NCBI GenBank assembly: GCA_020466095.1 | Contig: CM035807.1 | Location: forward strand, 49,093,004-49,157,003 | DNA length: 64,000 nucleotides | From: Chlorops oryzae | Taxonomy: Eukaryota; Arthropoda; Insecta; Diptera; Chloropidae | Reading direction: 5' to 3' | Shown here: piece by piece, positions 43,504 to 56,064 of the stretch | Numbering within the stretch: the first letter of the stretch is position 1 | Layout of the letters: each line of letters starts with the position of its first letter | Translations under genes and position numbers: made by a program | Notes under the pieces: model-generated | Database searches by the model: none | The model's input: the letters and a program-made list of their open reading frames with translations, nothing else | Told to the model about the DNA's origin: nothing

Positions 43504-45750
43504 TTCCGAGGTATTTGAAATTGTCTGCCGTTGGGAGTTGAAGGTCATTAAGGGTTACTGGTGGGCATTGACTTCTACGTGTGGTAAATGTGACTTGCAC
43601 CGATTTAGTTGTATTTACTTGCATTTTCCAGTTTTGGAGCCATTCTTCTATACCGAACAAGGCATATTGCAGGTAGAGAGATGCCGTGTGTGGGTTTTGG
43701 TGGGTTGATAGCAATACTGTGTCATCGGCGAAAGTAGCAATTGATACATTGTCGGCTGCTGGTAGGTCTGCTGTGAATAATGTGTACAGGATAGGGCCCA
43801 GCACACTTCCTTGTGGCACTCCAGAGTGTATTTCGTGAATTCCTGTGGTTTCTTCATTGATTTTGACCATGAAGTGTCTGTCTGAAAGGTACGACTTAAG
43901 AACCTCATAATAGGGACATGGCAAGCTACCTTTGAGCTTAAATAAAAGTCCAGAAAGCCAGACTTTATCAAAGGCCTGCGTTACGTCTAGGAAGGCTGTC
44001 GTGCAGACCTCTTTCTTTTCCATTACTGATTTGACGATTCTGTGCACCCGATGAACTTGTTCTATTGTGCTATGTCGTGTTCTAAAGCAAAACTGATGGT
44101 TTGGGACGAGATTTTTTTTTATCAATTATTGGTTTAAGAAATGTTAGAAGGAAGTTTTCATAAATTTTACTCGCAATTGGCAGTAAGCTTATCGGCCTAT
44201 ATGATGTGACTTCTTCGAGTGGTTTTCCGGGTTTGGGTAACATAATAATGTGTGATACTTTCCATTGTAATGGGAAGTATGCCAATCGGCTAATTGCGTT
44301 GAACAGTTGTGTCAGGAATATGTGTCCAACATCTGGGAGTTCCTGAAGAACTTTAGCTGAAATAAGATCAAATCCTGGAGATTTCTTTTTTTTCAATCTT
44401 AAGCACTCTCTGATGACCTGCGCTTTCGTGAACTTTGGGATTGGTAGGTCGAGTTGTCCAGGTGCATCCAAAAATGAAAGAATACTGGGTTCGATGGTTT
44501 CGCTGTGATTTTTTGCCAATGGTTTGAAGACATTCGTTAGATGGTCAGCAAAAATAGCTGCTTTTTCTTTGTCAGTTCTGGCCCAGCCTCCTCGATGATT
44601 TTTAATGGGTGGTATTTTGGGTTGTTTTATGTTATTCGTGACTTTCCACAAGGAATAATCGGTATCTTTAAAAGCATTAAGAGACTTCAGCTTTTCTTCT
44701 ATGTCCTTTTGTTTATGTTGTGAGACTAAAAGCTTTATCTCCCTCGTAACTGCATTAAGTTGCCTTTTGTCATCGGGATACCTGGTTTGTTGCCACCTGC
44801 GTTGCAGTTGTCGTTTTTCTTTTAGTTTTGTTTTTATTTGGGGGTGGACAGGAGTATGGTGTTTGGTGTCAAAATTTTTGGGTGTTGATAACCAACCCGC
44901 GTTCTGTACGGCTTTTGTGAAAATTCTAACTGCATCTTCCAAGTCGTTACCGTTTTTGAGAGGAATGTTAATTGGTAGCGACTGATGAACTATTTCTTTA
45001 AAAAGTTCCCAATTCGTATATTTGTTGTGTATTGAAGCACTTTTCTGCTCACATTGTACGTTGCAGCTAATCGAAACGATGAGTGGGGAGTGGTCAGATG
45101 CAAGATCGAAGCAGGATGTGATTTTTAATTTTTTAGGATCTATTCCTTTATGAATACAGAAGTCAATTAAATCGGGTGTTTTACTGAGATCTGATGGCCA
45201 ATAAGTGGGTTCGCCTGTCGACAAGTGGTTTAAGTGTTCTTTCTGGATCGCTTCTAGTAACTCGCGCCCTCTGCATGTTATAAGTCTCGACCCCCATTCT
45301 GTGTGTTTTGCATTATAGTCTCCGCCGGCAATAAACCTTGATCCTAGGCTTTGAAAGTAGGAGGTGAAGTCCTTTTCTTCGATCGAGCTGGAAGGTGGGC
45401 AGTATAAGGCTGAAACTGTTATAGGGAAGGGGGATCACTGAATAGAGATACTTGTTGCTTGGATGAAGCTCTTCTGCAGGCTGTCTTTGGGGCTGTGCCG
45501 TATGTTTCGTTTTATAATTATTGCCGACCCTCCTCTTGCTGTTCCTGCAGGGTGGTTCGTGGTGTAAATTATGTAATTTTTGATTCGAATCAAACTCTTT
45601 TGTGTGAAATGTGTTTCTGAGATTAGCATTATATCGATACTGTTTTGATTCAAAAAAATTTCTTTAGCGTGTTGGCAAAGGCCATTGGCATTCCATACCG
45701 CCATACGAAATGAGGTCATGGTTTGTTTATGAGGGCGGTGAGCAGGTTGA
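43504..45750 (-). pseudogene. Jockey LINE ORF2, duplicated fragment
   Basis: Carries the endonuclease start (45719), the same TGA near 45435, and RT up to the region just past FADDT (about 43720). The C-terminal part is missing because the duplication starts at 36031. One extra T in the poly(T) near 44111-44119 shifts frame inside RT, unlike copy 1. Confidence 0.93.
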
Positions 45751-47435
45751 GCTAATAAATGCAAGAAGAAAAAGACGCAAAAGGAGCAATCATCTTTTTC
45801 AGCATTGCCAGCAGGTAACATGGAGTTAGTAAAAAACGTTTGGTACTTGGATTCGGGGGCCACATCCCATTTTAGCAATGAAAAGAAGTTATTTGTCATT
45901 TGAGACATGTGAAGAGAACATATGTCTGGCTGGTGGAAAGAATGTGAAACCTATTGGGAAAGGAAGTGTAAGGCTGAATGATTCAATCACATTGAAAAAT
46001 GTGCTGTATGCTCCTGACCTAAACGGTAATATTATATCCGTTGTGAAGGCAGTGGATAGCGAGCATAAGGTGATTTTCAAGAAAAGCTATGCTGAGCTGA
46101 GGAACAAAAATGGGTCAGTAGTTCTGAAAGCAAAAAGAATGAGGAATCTTTTTGTCGTGGAGGACCAGACCGAACAGTTGCACGGACTTGGTGTCAACGA
46201 ACTTTGGCATTTCAGGTATGGCCATTTCAACTATGACAGCTTAAAGAGTCTAGCAAGTGGAGGGTTAGTTGAAGGATTGACTTTAAAAGAAAATGCGAAA
46301 CCATCGGGATGTCAAATATGCATGATGGGGAAAATTCATACATTGCCCTTTCCAAAGTCGTGAAGGACATATTCAAATGATTTGCTAGATGTCATTCACT
46401 CGGATGTGTGTGGCCCGATAAACGTTAAATCGGTTGGTGGGTCAAAATATTTTGTCACGTTTATCGACGATAAGTCGCGGCGAATATTCGTTTATTTTTT
46501 GAAAACGAAAGACGCGGTTTTCAAAAAATATCAGATTTTTAAAGCAAAAGTTGAGAGACAAACAGGACGCAAAATAAAAACGCTTAGAAGCGATAATGGT
46601 GGCGAATACGTAAACAATGAATTTAACAAATACTTGGAAACGCATGGCATAGAGAGACAATTGACAGTGCCTTACACGCCCGAACAGAATGGCGTAGCAG
46701 AACGGGCCAATCGAACATTGGTCGAAGTGGCGAGATGTATGTTGTTACAAGCGGAGTTAAGAAAACAACTGTGGACGGAAGCTGTGGCTACCGCAGTATA
46801 TATCCGCAATCGATGTCCTACGAAGATTTTGTCGGGAACTACTCCACACGAAGTTTGGCATGGCAAAAGGCCAAATGTAAGTCATCTTAAAGTTTTCGGG
46901 TCATTGGCAGTATCCCTGAATAAATTAAGAAAAGGTAAATTTGACCCAAAAGGCAAACAGCTCATCATGGTTGGATACTCATAAGTCTCAAAAGCATACC
47001 GATTGTATGACAAAACTACGCAGAAGGTGGTAGAAAGACGAGATGTTGTTTTCCATGAAGAAATATTCCCAAAGAGTGATACTGATGTCGATTTTTCACC
47101 TTTAATAGATTTTTCAGAAAACTCGAAGGAGGAAGGAACTAGTCCTAATCATGTCATCCATGAAGAAAGTGAACCTGAATCCGAGAGTGCCGCTGAAGAG
47201 GAAGAAATAAATGAGGAACCAGTGAGAAGTCCAGGAAGACCACGAATAATTCGAGCTGGCTAAGAGGCAGACCAAGGAAGCAATTCAACTACTTGAATCT
47301 GATTTCAGAAATTTAAGTTCCAGAAACTGTGGAAAAGGCATTGTCAAGCAAACAATCCAATGAGTGGTGGAAAGCAATGCAAACTGAATACAAGGCGCTT
47401 ATCGAGAATAAAACCTGGGACCTGGTTAAACTACC
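45751..47435 (+). pseudogene. pol: copia protease and integrase (copy 2)
   Basis: Duplicate of 38277-39961 with the same stops (46361, 46982, 47261). Small differences include Glu to Ala in TKDAVFKKY. The motifs DSGATSH, RSDNGGEY and PEQNGVAER are retained. It ends at CTACC (47431-47435) next to an LTR. Confidence 0.93.
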
Positions 47436-48006
47436 TGTTGGAGTAAGAGATAGAGATAGTAACCACGTACCTTCTGTCTTCCGGGCTGAGCTGGGCGACG
47501 TTCGTGTTTTGGTTGAGTTGGTAGAACGGCGGTTGCACGACGCGGATTTCGCGTTTGGCCTGAGCGGCAATTGGATTAAAAAATAAATGAAAAAAAAAGA
47601 ATGCAAAAGGAAACAATTCACTTGGTTTTTTTTTTAATATTAAGATCTGCCTTCGTGGCTATTTGTTATGCACGTTTTAATTCACTTTTTTTGTGTTAAA
47701 GTTTTAACAATATTTTGTTTTTATTTTAGTAATTACAATTCTTTTTGTGGGTTTTTTTTTTTTTTTTTCTTAATTATAATTCCTTTTCTTTTTTTTTGGC
47801 GGTTCGCGATCGAGACGGGTTTTTAGCGCGACCAAATAAATTTTCTACGACCGTTTTTCTAGCGAGCACCAAACCGATTCCAACACAAGTCGTCGTCGTC
47901 GCTCGATTTAGTGCTGTAGGACAAAAAGGTATTTGATTAGTTCGATTCTCGCCTAACTCTAAGGGCTCGGCTATCGAACGGCGGTAGCTGTGGTGAAGAA
48001 CGAACA
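47436..48006 (-). mobile_element. BEL element 2 LTR, duplicated internal copy
   Basis: 571 bp, the same limits as the LTR at 39962. It lies inside the second duplication unit, so this BEL element now shows three LTRs. Confidence 0.93.
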
Positions 48007-48057
48007 TACTGGCCGCCTTGCGCTACGCAATAAATTTCTCAATCCAGTTCGCGTCTG

Positions 48058-50578
48058 CTAGACGATTGGTTTGGGCCTTGGCGACGTTGGTAGGAGAAGG
48101 CGGAGGCGAAATAAATGAAAAGGGGGAGGGGGAGGTGTTGCGATCAGGAGCAGCGGCCTGAGGTGGAAAACTCGCGTCGACACCTCGATAGCGAAAATCC
48201 AGGAGGAAAATTCTACTGGATCGAACTGCTGGATGACGAATGCACAGCTGATCATACGAAGGACCAGATACGCTTGCAGCACCGCTCCAACATATACCAC
48301 ATCGTTCAGCGATAAGGAGGAAGAGGTCTTTTGGATAGCGTTGAAAACGATTCGTATCTTCGTGGATGTACTCTCGGGCTTGATCACTGAATTAAAGGTC
48401 TCGCGCATAAGTGGCTGCCGTGCGAGCCTTTTCTTCAAACTCCTGTATTGCGTCAGCGCTCCAAATCGCGACGAGTCCAAGCAAGGAGCGGCTTTAGAAA
48501 ATTCGATCTTAAATGGTAGACGCACGACACATCTACCTTCGGAATTCTTAACGGTGGTTTGAGCATAAAGCTCTTCACAATAAACGTCCTCTGAAAGAGG
48601 CGGAGGGGAATTTGGAACCTCTTCTTGTTCCCAAAACGATTTGAGTAGCTCGGAGAGCGACTCATGGGTGTCTCCGGAGGAGACCTGCGTCGTAAACGCT
48701 TCGGTGGATTCGCTGGCGATGGGCCCACTCAAATACCACCCGAACACTGAATTTTGTGCTACGAGACTCCCTCCGACATTCATTTTGACTCCAGGTCGTA
48801 GTAATTTAGGCATAATATCGGAGCCGAGGACCATATCGACGCGGCCTGGATTCATGAAATGGGGGTCGGCGAGCTCAAGCGATGAAAGCTCTTGGGGATC
48901 CATGTTGGAGACCCGTTTGGCTGGAAGCCAATTTGTCAACTTTGGTAACACCACGGCGTCGATCTGATCCTCGAACGTAGAACGAGGCGATGCGAGCATG
49001 ATGGAACACTCTTTTTTTGCAACTTGGGTGCACTGACCGCCCATACCGGATACGTTGCACACTTTGGGCGTAGTTGGAAGATTCAATTGGAGCTGCATCC
49101 GTTCCGTAATAAACGTCCTTTGAGATCCTTGGTCGAGAAGGGCTCGCACTAAAAAGCGCTCTCCTTGATGCAATATGTGTGTGAGCGCGGTCGGCAACAG
49201 TACTTGCGTCTGGCTAATCGATACGTGCGCATGTGCTTGCGAAGTGGATGATCCGTTGGCGGTTACAAAATTCGAAGTCTTCGGTGGCGCGGAAGCCTTC
49301 GCCGGATGGCTCGTCGGAGACGGGCCGTCAGCCTGAAGAGGCGTCGGTGTGGTTGAAGATCCTTGACCCTTTTGTGTAGCCGTTGGATTCGGAAAATGAA
49401 GAAGCGTATGATGCGATTTTCTGCACTTTGCGCAACGGAAGGTTCTATTACACTTTGCCTTTTGATGACCAGTCGAAAGGCAGTTGAGACATCGATGGTG
49501 CTGCGAAACAGCTTGGACACAGTCGTCGGTCGACATATTGAGAAACACATCACATTGACGTAGAGGATGGTTGCCGCGACAGAGGAAGCAGACTCCATTG
49601 GTCCGCTCTTGGGCGAGAAAACACGTTCGTCGAAGGCACTTCGGGTTTTACAGCGGGATGGGGAGCCTCCAATGCATTAAAGCTGGAAAGGCGTTCAACA
49701 ACTTCATATCGCTTAGTCAAAAAGGCATTCATTTGTGGCCACGTTGGCACCTCTCGATGTGACGCCAATGACTGTTCCCAATGTGCGATCTTTTGCGCCG
49801 GAAGACGCCTGGAACAGAAATGAACGAGCAGGGCATCCAAAATATCCACGACTCCATGACTCTTCAGCATCTTGAGGCAATCGTTGACGGTTGTTTGTAT
49901 GCGCAGGATTCCTTCCGGCGTTTCATCTTGGATAGCAGGCAGGTCGAATAAATTTTTTAATTGATGATCAACGAGGATGCGTTTGTTCTCGTATCGCGCC
50001 TTAAGAGCCTCCCACGCATTCGTTAAGTTATCGCCGCACAGCGGATAGCCTTTAACGATAGCACTCGCTGCTCCCGTCGTCTTGCTGCGAAGATGGTATA
50101 ACTTTTGCACTGGTGGCAGCCGAGGGTGATTGACGTAAACCGCGGTGAACATGTCTGGAAATGCTGGCCATTCACTATAGCCACCAGCAAAAACTTCATT
50201 ATCACACGGTGGTACCCTGATGAAATTGTCTTCTCCATGGAAATCGTTAGGTGGAGGGGTCACTCGAGTGCTCGTCAGCGGTGGATGCTGGGGGGTGATT
50301 TCTCGTAACAGCTCTTGAAGCCTAGCTCTGGCTATCATCTGAAGATCGCGACACTCGTGATAACTAATTTCCGCTGAATCGGCCGCCTCTGGACTCCAAG
50401 CTCCTTTATCGACCGCTGCTCGATACGTTTGACGCACTTCATTCCAATCGTACACCAGTTGTTCGATTTAAAGCTCCAGCAATTGCTCGCTTTGATTCAT
50501 CGGATCGCTGTTCATAGCTGCATCACACATGTTCTTGAGTTCAGCAACCGCGGAGTTAAAATGCCGTAAGGGATCCAT
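48058..50578 (-). pseudogene. BEL element 2 Gag and truncated Pol (copy 2)
   Basis: It starts at ATG 50578 with the same N-terminal TAA (about 50468). The frame is open 50455 to about 49620, where one extra A (in GAGAAAACACG) shifts it. It is then open 49548-48058 from the knuckles to the end, including the gag-pol junction that is shifted in copy 1. The two copies thus carry different lesions acquired after duplication. The protease-like DQGSQ and early Pol truncation are as in copy 1. Confidence 0.9.
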
Positions 50579-51639
50579 ATTGTTTACGGATGTTGATCAC
50601 GAAACCCGATTCTGACGAGATAACTGTCCGAAGAATTCAATGCAAGCTCGACCAAATTCACCGTAAATATGAGAGCAACTTGAATTATCGCCGGCCTTTG
50701 ATGTGAACTGGATGCTGTTTGTGAAAAAGATATAAAAACCTCGGCCGAAAAGGAACAATATAAGTTATAGAACGGCAACCGCAGTGCGTATATGCGACCA
50801 ATGCCTACCGTAGCGTACCTCCAATTTGTTTACGTTAACCTTCGCAACACTCCACAAATCTCCTGCAACCCCAATTTCAATTAAAGAAAGCCAAATCGTA
50901 TAATGATTGTCAATGAAATACAAATAGAATTCGATGGATTTGACCCGTTAAAAAGTTGGTTCCTCCAACCAGCTTGCAAAGTTCCGATTATGCATCAAAT
51001 CGAAAGCAGAGCGCGGACAGAGCGCAGGCAGAGAGACTGGACGTATATGAAACCTGGTGTTCGAATTGCGGTCACACACGTTCGTTCGAACAGGCGATGC
51101 GATCAACTTCTATGTTCAAAGTTCGATGCAAAGCACAGCGTTAGAACTGACCTACGCAACACAATGCACGTAATCCCGATGTATTATACAGGTTGCCTGG
51201 CTCGCTGTCTGCTAGCCTTGAATTCGTATGGACTTGCAATGGAAAAAGCCCAAACCGATGTCTCTGCGTGTTCCGCAAGCGAAGACCCAACGCAATAAAA
51301 GAAAAGAAGACAAAAAACGCAATTCGTTCTCACAGGGAACGAGAAACCCAAATGCAGCTTGCCAAGCCGCTATGTGCTGGTTGTTTTGCAATATCGACTG
51401 TGCACAAAAACCACCACCAAAGGCAACACGGATGAGCGAGCGAGATAGATGATGCGAATATGAAGAGAAAGGATGAGTCGAAACGGCGATGTGTGTCACG
51501 TGATTGGATCGTGTTGCCCTTGACTTTTCTGGAGGGCAAATAGCGGTAAAGGGTGACACACACGTGGCCTACTTTCTCGATTCCCACTAAGATTGGTCCA
51601 CCGGAGCCGATTCCAGGCTCCTGGCACGGGATCGCCAAA
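50579..51639 (-). promoter_or_regulatory. BEL element 2 leader and primer-binding site
   Basis: About 1.06 kb between the gag start and the 5' LTR (minus orientation). Two bases inside the LTR edge the minus strand reads TGGCGATCCCGTGCCAGGAG (51637-51618), fitting a tRNA-Arg 3' end (from memory). The region from 50988 to here occurs once. The part 50579-50981 is duplicated at 43101-43503. Open frames here are unsupported. Confidence 0.75.
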
Positions 51640-52211
51640 TGTTGGAGTAAGAGATAGAGATAGTAACCACGTACCTTCTGTCTTCCGGGCTGAGCTGGGC
51701 GACGTTCGTGTTTTGGTTGAGTTGGTAGAACGGCGGTTGCACGACGCGGATTTCGCGTTTGGCCTGAGCGGCAATTGGATTAAAAAATAAATGAAAAAAA
51801 AAGAATGTAAAAGGAAACAATTCACTTGGTTTTTTTTGAAATTAAGATCTGCCTTCGTGGCTATTTGTTATGCACGTTTTAATTCACTTTTTTTGTGTTA
51901 AAGTTTTAACAATATTTTGTTTTTATTTTAGTAATTACAATTCTTTTTGTGGGTTTTTTTTTTTTTTTTTTTTTCTTAATTATAATTCCTTTTCTTTTTT
52001 TTGGCGGTTCGCGATCGAGACGGGTTTTTAGCGCGACCAAATAAATTTTCTACGACCGTTTTTCTAGCGAGCACCAAACCGATTCCAACACAAGTCGTCG
52101 TCGTCGCTCGATCTAGTGCTGTAGGACAAAAAGGTATTTGATTAGTTCGATTCTCGCCTAACTCTAAGGGCTCGGCTATCGAACGGCGGTAGCTGTGGTG
52201 AAGAACGAACA
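51640..52211 (-). mobile_element. BEL/Pao element 2, 5' LTR (572 bp, minus orientation)
   Basis: Same TGTTGGAG...GAACGAACA limits as the 3' LTR. CTACC follows at 52212-52216 and matches 39957-39961. This defines a single insertion in copia, enlarged later by the tandem duplication; without it the element would be about 4.78 kb. Confidence 0.93.
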
Positions 52212-53146
52212 CTACCTAAAGGAAAAAAGGCCATTGGATGTAAATGGGTTTTTGCAGTGAAAAAGAGAAAGTACAAAGCACGACTAGTGGCAAAAGGATG
52301 CTCTCAGAAGTATGGTGTGAATTATCTGGAAACGTTTTCACCAGTGGTGAGGTACGCCACAGTTAGAATGGTGTTAGCGGTGGCAGCGGAGTTGAAACTG
52401 TTTGTTCATCAGATGGATGTGACAACAGCATATTTGAATGGCGAACTAGACGAGGAAGTTTACATGGCACAACCTGAAAGATTTAAGCAGGAAGAAAACT
52501 ATGTCTTGAGACTTAAGAAGTCTTTATATGGTCTGAAACAATCTGGTAGAGCCTGGAACCAAAAACTGGATATATCGCTAAGGAAAATAGGTTTTCAGGG
52601 ATGTGCCACTGAACCATGTGTATATACAAGAAACGAAAAAGGAAAAATAAATATAATTGCAGTATATGTGGACGATCTTCTCATTGCATGTTCTGATATG
52701 GGTAAGATGAATGAAATAAAAGCCTCGCTTTCAAATGAATTTCAGATGGTCGATAAAGGTCCAATACATTACTTCTTGGCATTCGAGATAGAGACACAAG
52801 GTGAAACCGGAGATATTTCTATTTGCCAAAAACAACACATCCTTGAATTGTTAAACCATTCTGGAATGGAAGATTGTCGTTCGGCGTCGACTCCTTTGGT
52901 GGCGGGCCTGCAGGTTACATGTGGCGAAGAGAATTGCAATCGTGTTGATCAAACTGAGTTTCAGTCTTTGATGGGATCGTTAATGTATATTGCAATATCA
53001 TCGCGTCCGGATATTTTGCACTCAGTGTGCAAACTCTCGCAACGGAACTCAGATCCGCATACTGAACAAACAAACAAACAACGCAGCAAAGCAAATACAG
53101 AGATATTTGAGCAAAACGTCGGGTTTAAAGATTAAGTATTCTAGGA
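52212..53146 (+). pseudogene. pol: copia reverse transcriptase and RNase H start
   Basis: It continues the copia frame interrupted at 39961/47435. RT shows KARLVAKGCSQ, VHQMDVTTAYLNGEL (about 52410), LYGLKQSGRAWNQKL and YVDDLLIA (about 52665). The RNase H lead-in LMGSLMYIAISSRPDI (about 52970) follows, then a frameshift near 53040-53070. The frame ends at about 53146 at a DINE-like repeat. RNase H and the 3' LTR are missing. The frame is otherwise open for 292 codons. Confidence 0.92.
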
Positions 53147-53250
53147 CTGCAAAAAGCACGCCCACAAATGAAGATTTTTCTTAACTTCCGAAGTAAAAAG
53201 CGTAGAAGCTTCGAATTCGCAACATAGGTTCACCAAGGCGAATGAAAGGT
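53147..53250 (+). mobile_element. DINE-like repeat fragment (inverted relative to 15376)
   Basis: CACGCCCACAAATGAAGATT, then GCGTAGAAGC and TTCACCAAGGCGAATGAAAG, are the reverse complement of the 118-bp unit. It is cut by LINE 2 at about 53250 and continues at 56152. Confidence 0.85.
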
Positions 53251-53691
53251 GTTTTTTTTTTTTTTTTTATAAACTTTGATTGTATTTTTCTGGATCTTCC
53301 TTTGAGTGGGAACTAACAGAAAGTATTCGGATCTTATTTCTAAAATTTTACGTAACTAATTATACATTTAGAGAAATATAAAAACAGTTTTTAGTTCCGA
53401 TGAGCCTCAATATTAGAAACTGGGCCTTAGCGCTGTATAGCGGCCTGCGCTGATGAGTACTGATCCCGCACGAGCGAGGTGCGTCAAGGTTAGAGAATCC
53501 TTGATTGGAAAATACACTGGCGTGCACGAGCGAGGTGCGTCAGACTTAATGAGTCCTGGTTAGCTGGAACGGTTGCTGTTGAAGTTCAGAATTGAGCAAA
53601 CACGAGCGAGGTGCCTCAATCTGAACGAATCCTTGCTTAAACGAGTTTTAAGCATGCACGAGACATGATAACAGATAGCGGAGCATCTGTG
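53251..53691 (-). mobile_element. Jockey-like LINE 2, poly(A) and 3' UTR with repeated GCACGAGCGAGGTGC
   Basis: The T run at 53252-53269 is the poly(A) tail. The 3' UTR contains GCACGAGCGAGGTGCGTCA twice (about 53468 and 53525) and a variant ACACGAGCGAGGTGCCTCA (about 53600). Each is followed by an [A/G]A[A/G]TCCT[T/G]G-like motif, at 57- and 76-bp spacing, with a partial GCACGAGAC at 53656. Confidence 0.75.
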
Positions 53692-54775
53692 TTATACGTC
53701 TAGACTCATAGATGCGGACGGAAGGTTCTTTCTTTTTAAGCGTGAACGACTCGTTGTGTTATTAAGACTTCTTGCTAGCTGGTTGGAGTGATGTTTTAAT
53801 TTATGAATATACGACGCTTTTAAACGTATTATTTCGTCCTTAACGAGCGGAATTTGTAGATCACGGTGAATACTTTCATTTCGAATGTACCATGGAGCAC
53901 CTGTAATGATTCGGACAATTTTCGATTGAGCTCTTTGAATTATTTCAATAGAGGAAGCACAGGCATTTCCCCACAGCTGAATGCCATATGTCCAAAGTGG
54001 CTTTAATAAACTATTATATAAAAGAACTTTATACTCCATATTTAGAGGGGAGCGATGGTTAATTAACCAGTGAATTTTTGATGCTTTTAGCTTTAGGTTG
54101 GTTCTTTTTGCTTCGATGTGCTTTCGCCAAGTTAATCGTTTGTCTAGATGAACTCTTTAATATACGACATTATCTGCTTGAGGAATGGAAACTCCTTTAA
54201 GGAGTATAGTTGGACTTATTCCTTTTCTTAGTGCGAATGTAATGTACTTACATTTTTGTTCGTTTACATTTATACGCCAGGTTGCAAGCCAAGTTTCAAT
54301 TAATTGCATATGCCCCTGTAGAGTTCTTGACGCTTCCGTAGGATCGCGGTGGCAACTCAATATTGCTGTGTCATCAGCAAAAGTTGACATAACAATGTTG
54401 TCACTAGTAGGTATGTCGGCTGTGTATAGAAGGTAAAGAGAGGGGCCCAGTACACTGCCTTGCGGGACTCCTGCTTTTATTTCAAATTTTTCCGTAATGG
54501 TTTCATTAACTTTTACCCTAAAGAATCTTGTTTGAAGATATGATATGAGAATGCCATGTAAGTTTTGAGGAAGAAGAGATTTTATTTTAGCTAGAAGTCC
54601 CTCATGCCACACTTTATCAAAGGCTTGAGCAATGTCAAGAAATATTGCAGAACAGTATTCTTTTTTTTCAAAGGCATTCCGAATTTCTTGCGTGATCCGA
54701 TTTACCTGTTCTATCGTTCCATGTTTTTTCCTAAAGCCAAATTGATGAGTCGGGATTAGGTTATGCTCGTGAACG
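53692..54775 (-). pseudogene. LINE 2 ORF2, RT fragment lacking endonuclease
   Basis: From the 5' side (minus): THQFGFRKKHGTIEQV (about 54750), then IFLDIAQAFDKVWHEGL. GVPQGSVLGPSLYLLYTADI follows, with FADDT at about 54370-54384. A stop/frameshift lies near 54157, and then the C-terminal region has TYGIQLWGNACASSIEIIQ (to 53692). It is Jockey clade by resemblance to LINE 1. The endonuclease and the first RT blocks are absent, because sequence jumps directly from ORF1 to mid-RT near 54770. Confidence 0.88.
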
Positions 54776-56064
54776 TATGGGGGTTAGAGTTTAAATTATA
54801 GCCACCTTTAGCAACATTTTCATAGGACATGGTGTTATTCACTGGAATATTGGCATTATTTTGTTGTGGGACAACAGGATTATTGAATATGATATTATTC
54901 GGCTTAGAACGACCAGCTTGCCTTTTTTCTAACATACGATTTTTTAATTCCTTAAATACTGGGCATCCCCTATAATTTGCGGTGTGATTTCCACCACAAT
55001 TGTTGCATTTTTTCATAGCGGGTTGGTTTTTATTTTTATCGCAATTTTTAGAGCTATGGAATTCTCCACAAACAACGTAAACAGTGCGTAGGGTGCAGTA
55101 TGATTTGGTATGCCCATATTCTTGGCAATTAGCGCATTGGACAGGGCCAGTACGCTTATGAGGTTCTTCTATTACAACTCTACGATGAAGAAGATATTGA
55201 ATTCCGTAGATTGGATGAGTCTCATTTTTTTAAGTTTTAAATTATCAGGACAGAGTTCTACTTTAAACATTGGTTGTGGAGTTTTGGTCCTATTGAAGAT
55301 GTTCATAACATTTCTTATTTTAAAACCTTTTTCCTCTAAGGCATGCTTAATTTCAAGGGGATCTACATCTGGTTCAATGCCTTTAATTGTCACATTAAGG
55401 CCCTTGCTACTTTTAAGCTGGTACGTGTAGTAGTTTTTTTATTTTCGTCAAAATATTTTGTGACAATTCTAAAACTGTTTTCCGTGTAGACCTGGATTTT
55501 GGTCTCGTAGAGATTACCTCTAGTAAGATGCACTATATGGAACGATTCCTTCCCAATGATCTGAGTCAAGCTCATGACTAGATTGTTTGAGCTACGCTCG
55601 CGGAGGTAGATTGGTGGCGGCTTCGGAGACTTATTTCCAGAAGCGCTTGGAGAAACAGGAGCTTGAGCATCCTCAGTACTTAGTGCTGCGAATCTATTAC
55701 CAATTAGCACGTTCGATGGATTAGCATTTGGGTTTGTCTTATTGACTTTAGGCTTGCCCACATTTGATTTCTGCGGGCTAAGCTTCCTTTTAATTTTAAT
55801 GTAGCGGTCCATGCCTGTCTGCACTGCTGGATCGCTTATTTTATTAGCAGGAGCTTTTGTTCCGATGCTATCAAGAAGCGCCACATCTGTTGCTGTGCTC
55901 TCAATGGTGATGGTTCTTGTATTGTCTATTTCAGTTAGAACGGGGGAATTGGTTTGCGATCGCTGTAGCTCAGACGCTTTCGCTATTAAGTACGCATTTC
56001 TGGCGTTAGAGCCACTAAAAGAGTGCCTTCTTTCAGGCTGAAGTTTAAGGGTATCACGTTGCAT
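54776..56064 (-). pseudogene. LINE 2 ORF1 (nucleic-acid chaperone, zinc-knuckle protein)
   Basis: ATG at 56064 (MQRDTLKLQPERRHSF). A Pro/Ser/Lys-rich N-terminal half is followed by a PRE_C2HC-like segment, GIEPDVDPLEIKHALEEKGF (about 55320-55390, after a frame break at 55390). CCHC knuckles come next, ending with CNNCGGNHTANYRGC (about 55008-54960). The frame runs into the deletion junction at about 54770. Jockey ORF1 proteins bind element RNA. Frameshifts at about 55390 and about 55170 make it inactive. Confidence 0.85.

Larger units (their letters stand above)
43504..50981 (+). repeat. Direct tandem duplication, unit 2 (about 7.48 kb)
   Basis: Same order as unit 1: LINE ORF2 fragment (43504-45750), copia protease-integrase (45751-47435), BEL2 LTR (47436-48006) and BEL2 body (48007 onward). 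Only scattered single-base differences and one-base indels were noticed. Confidence 0.95.

Noticed and set aside
50903..51640. Overlapping frames of 74-131 codons in the BEL2 leader
   Set aside because: Open on both strands and several frames, inside the defined leader between LTR and gag; no family match recognised.
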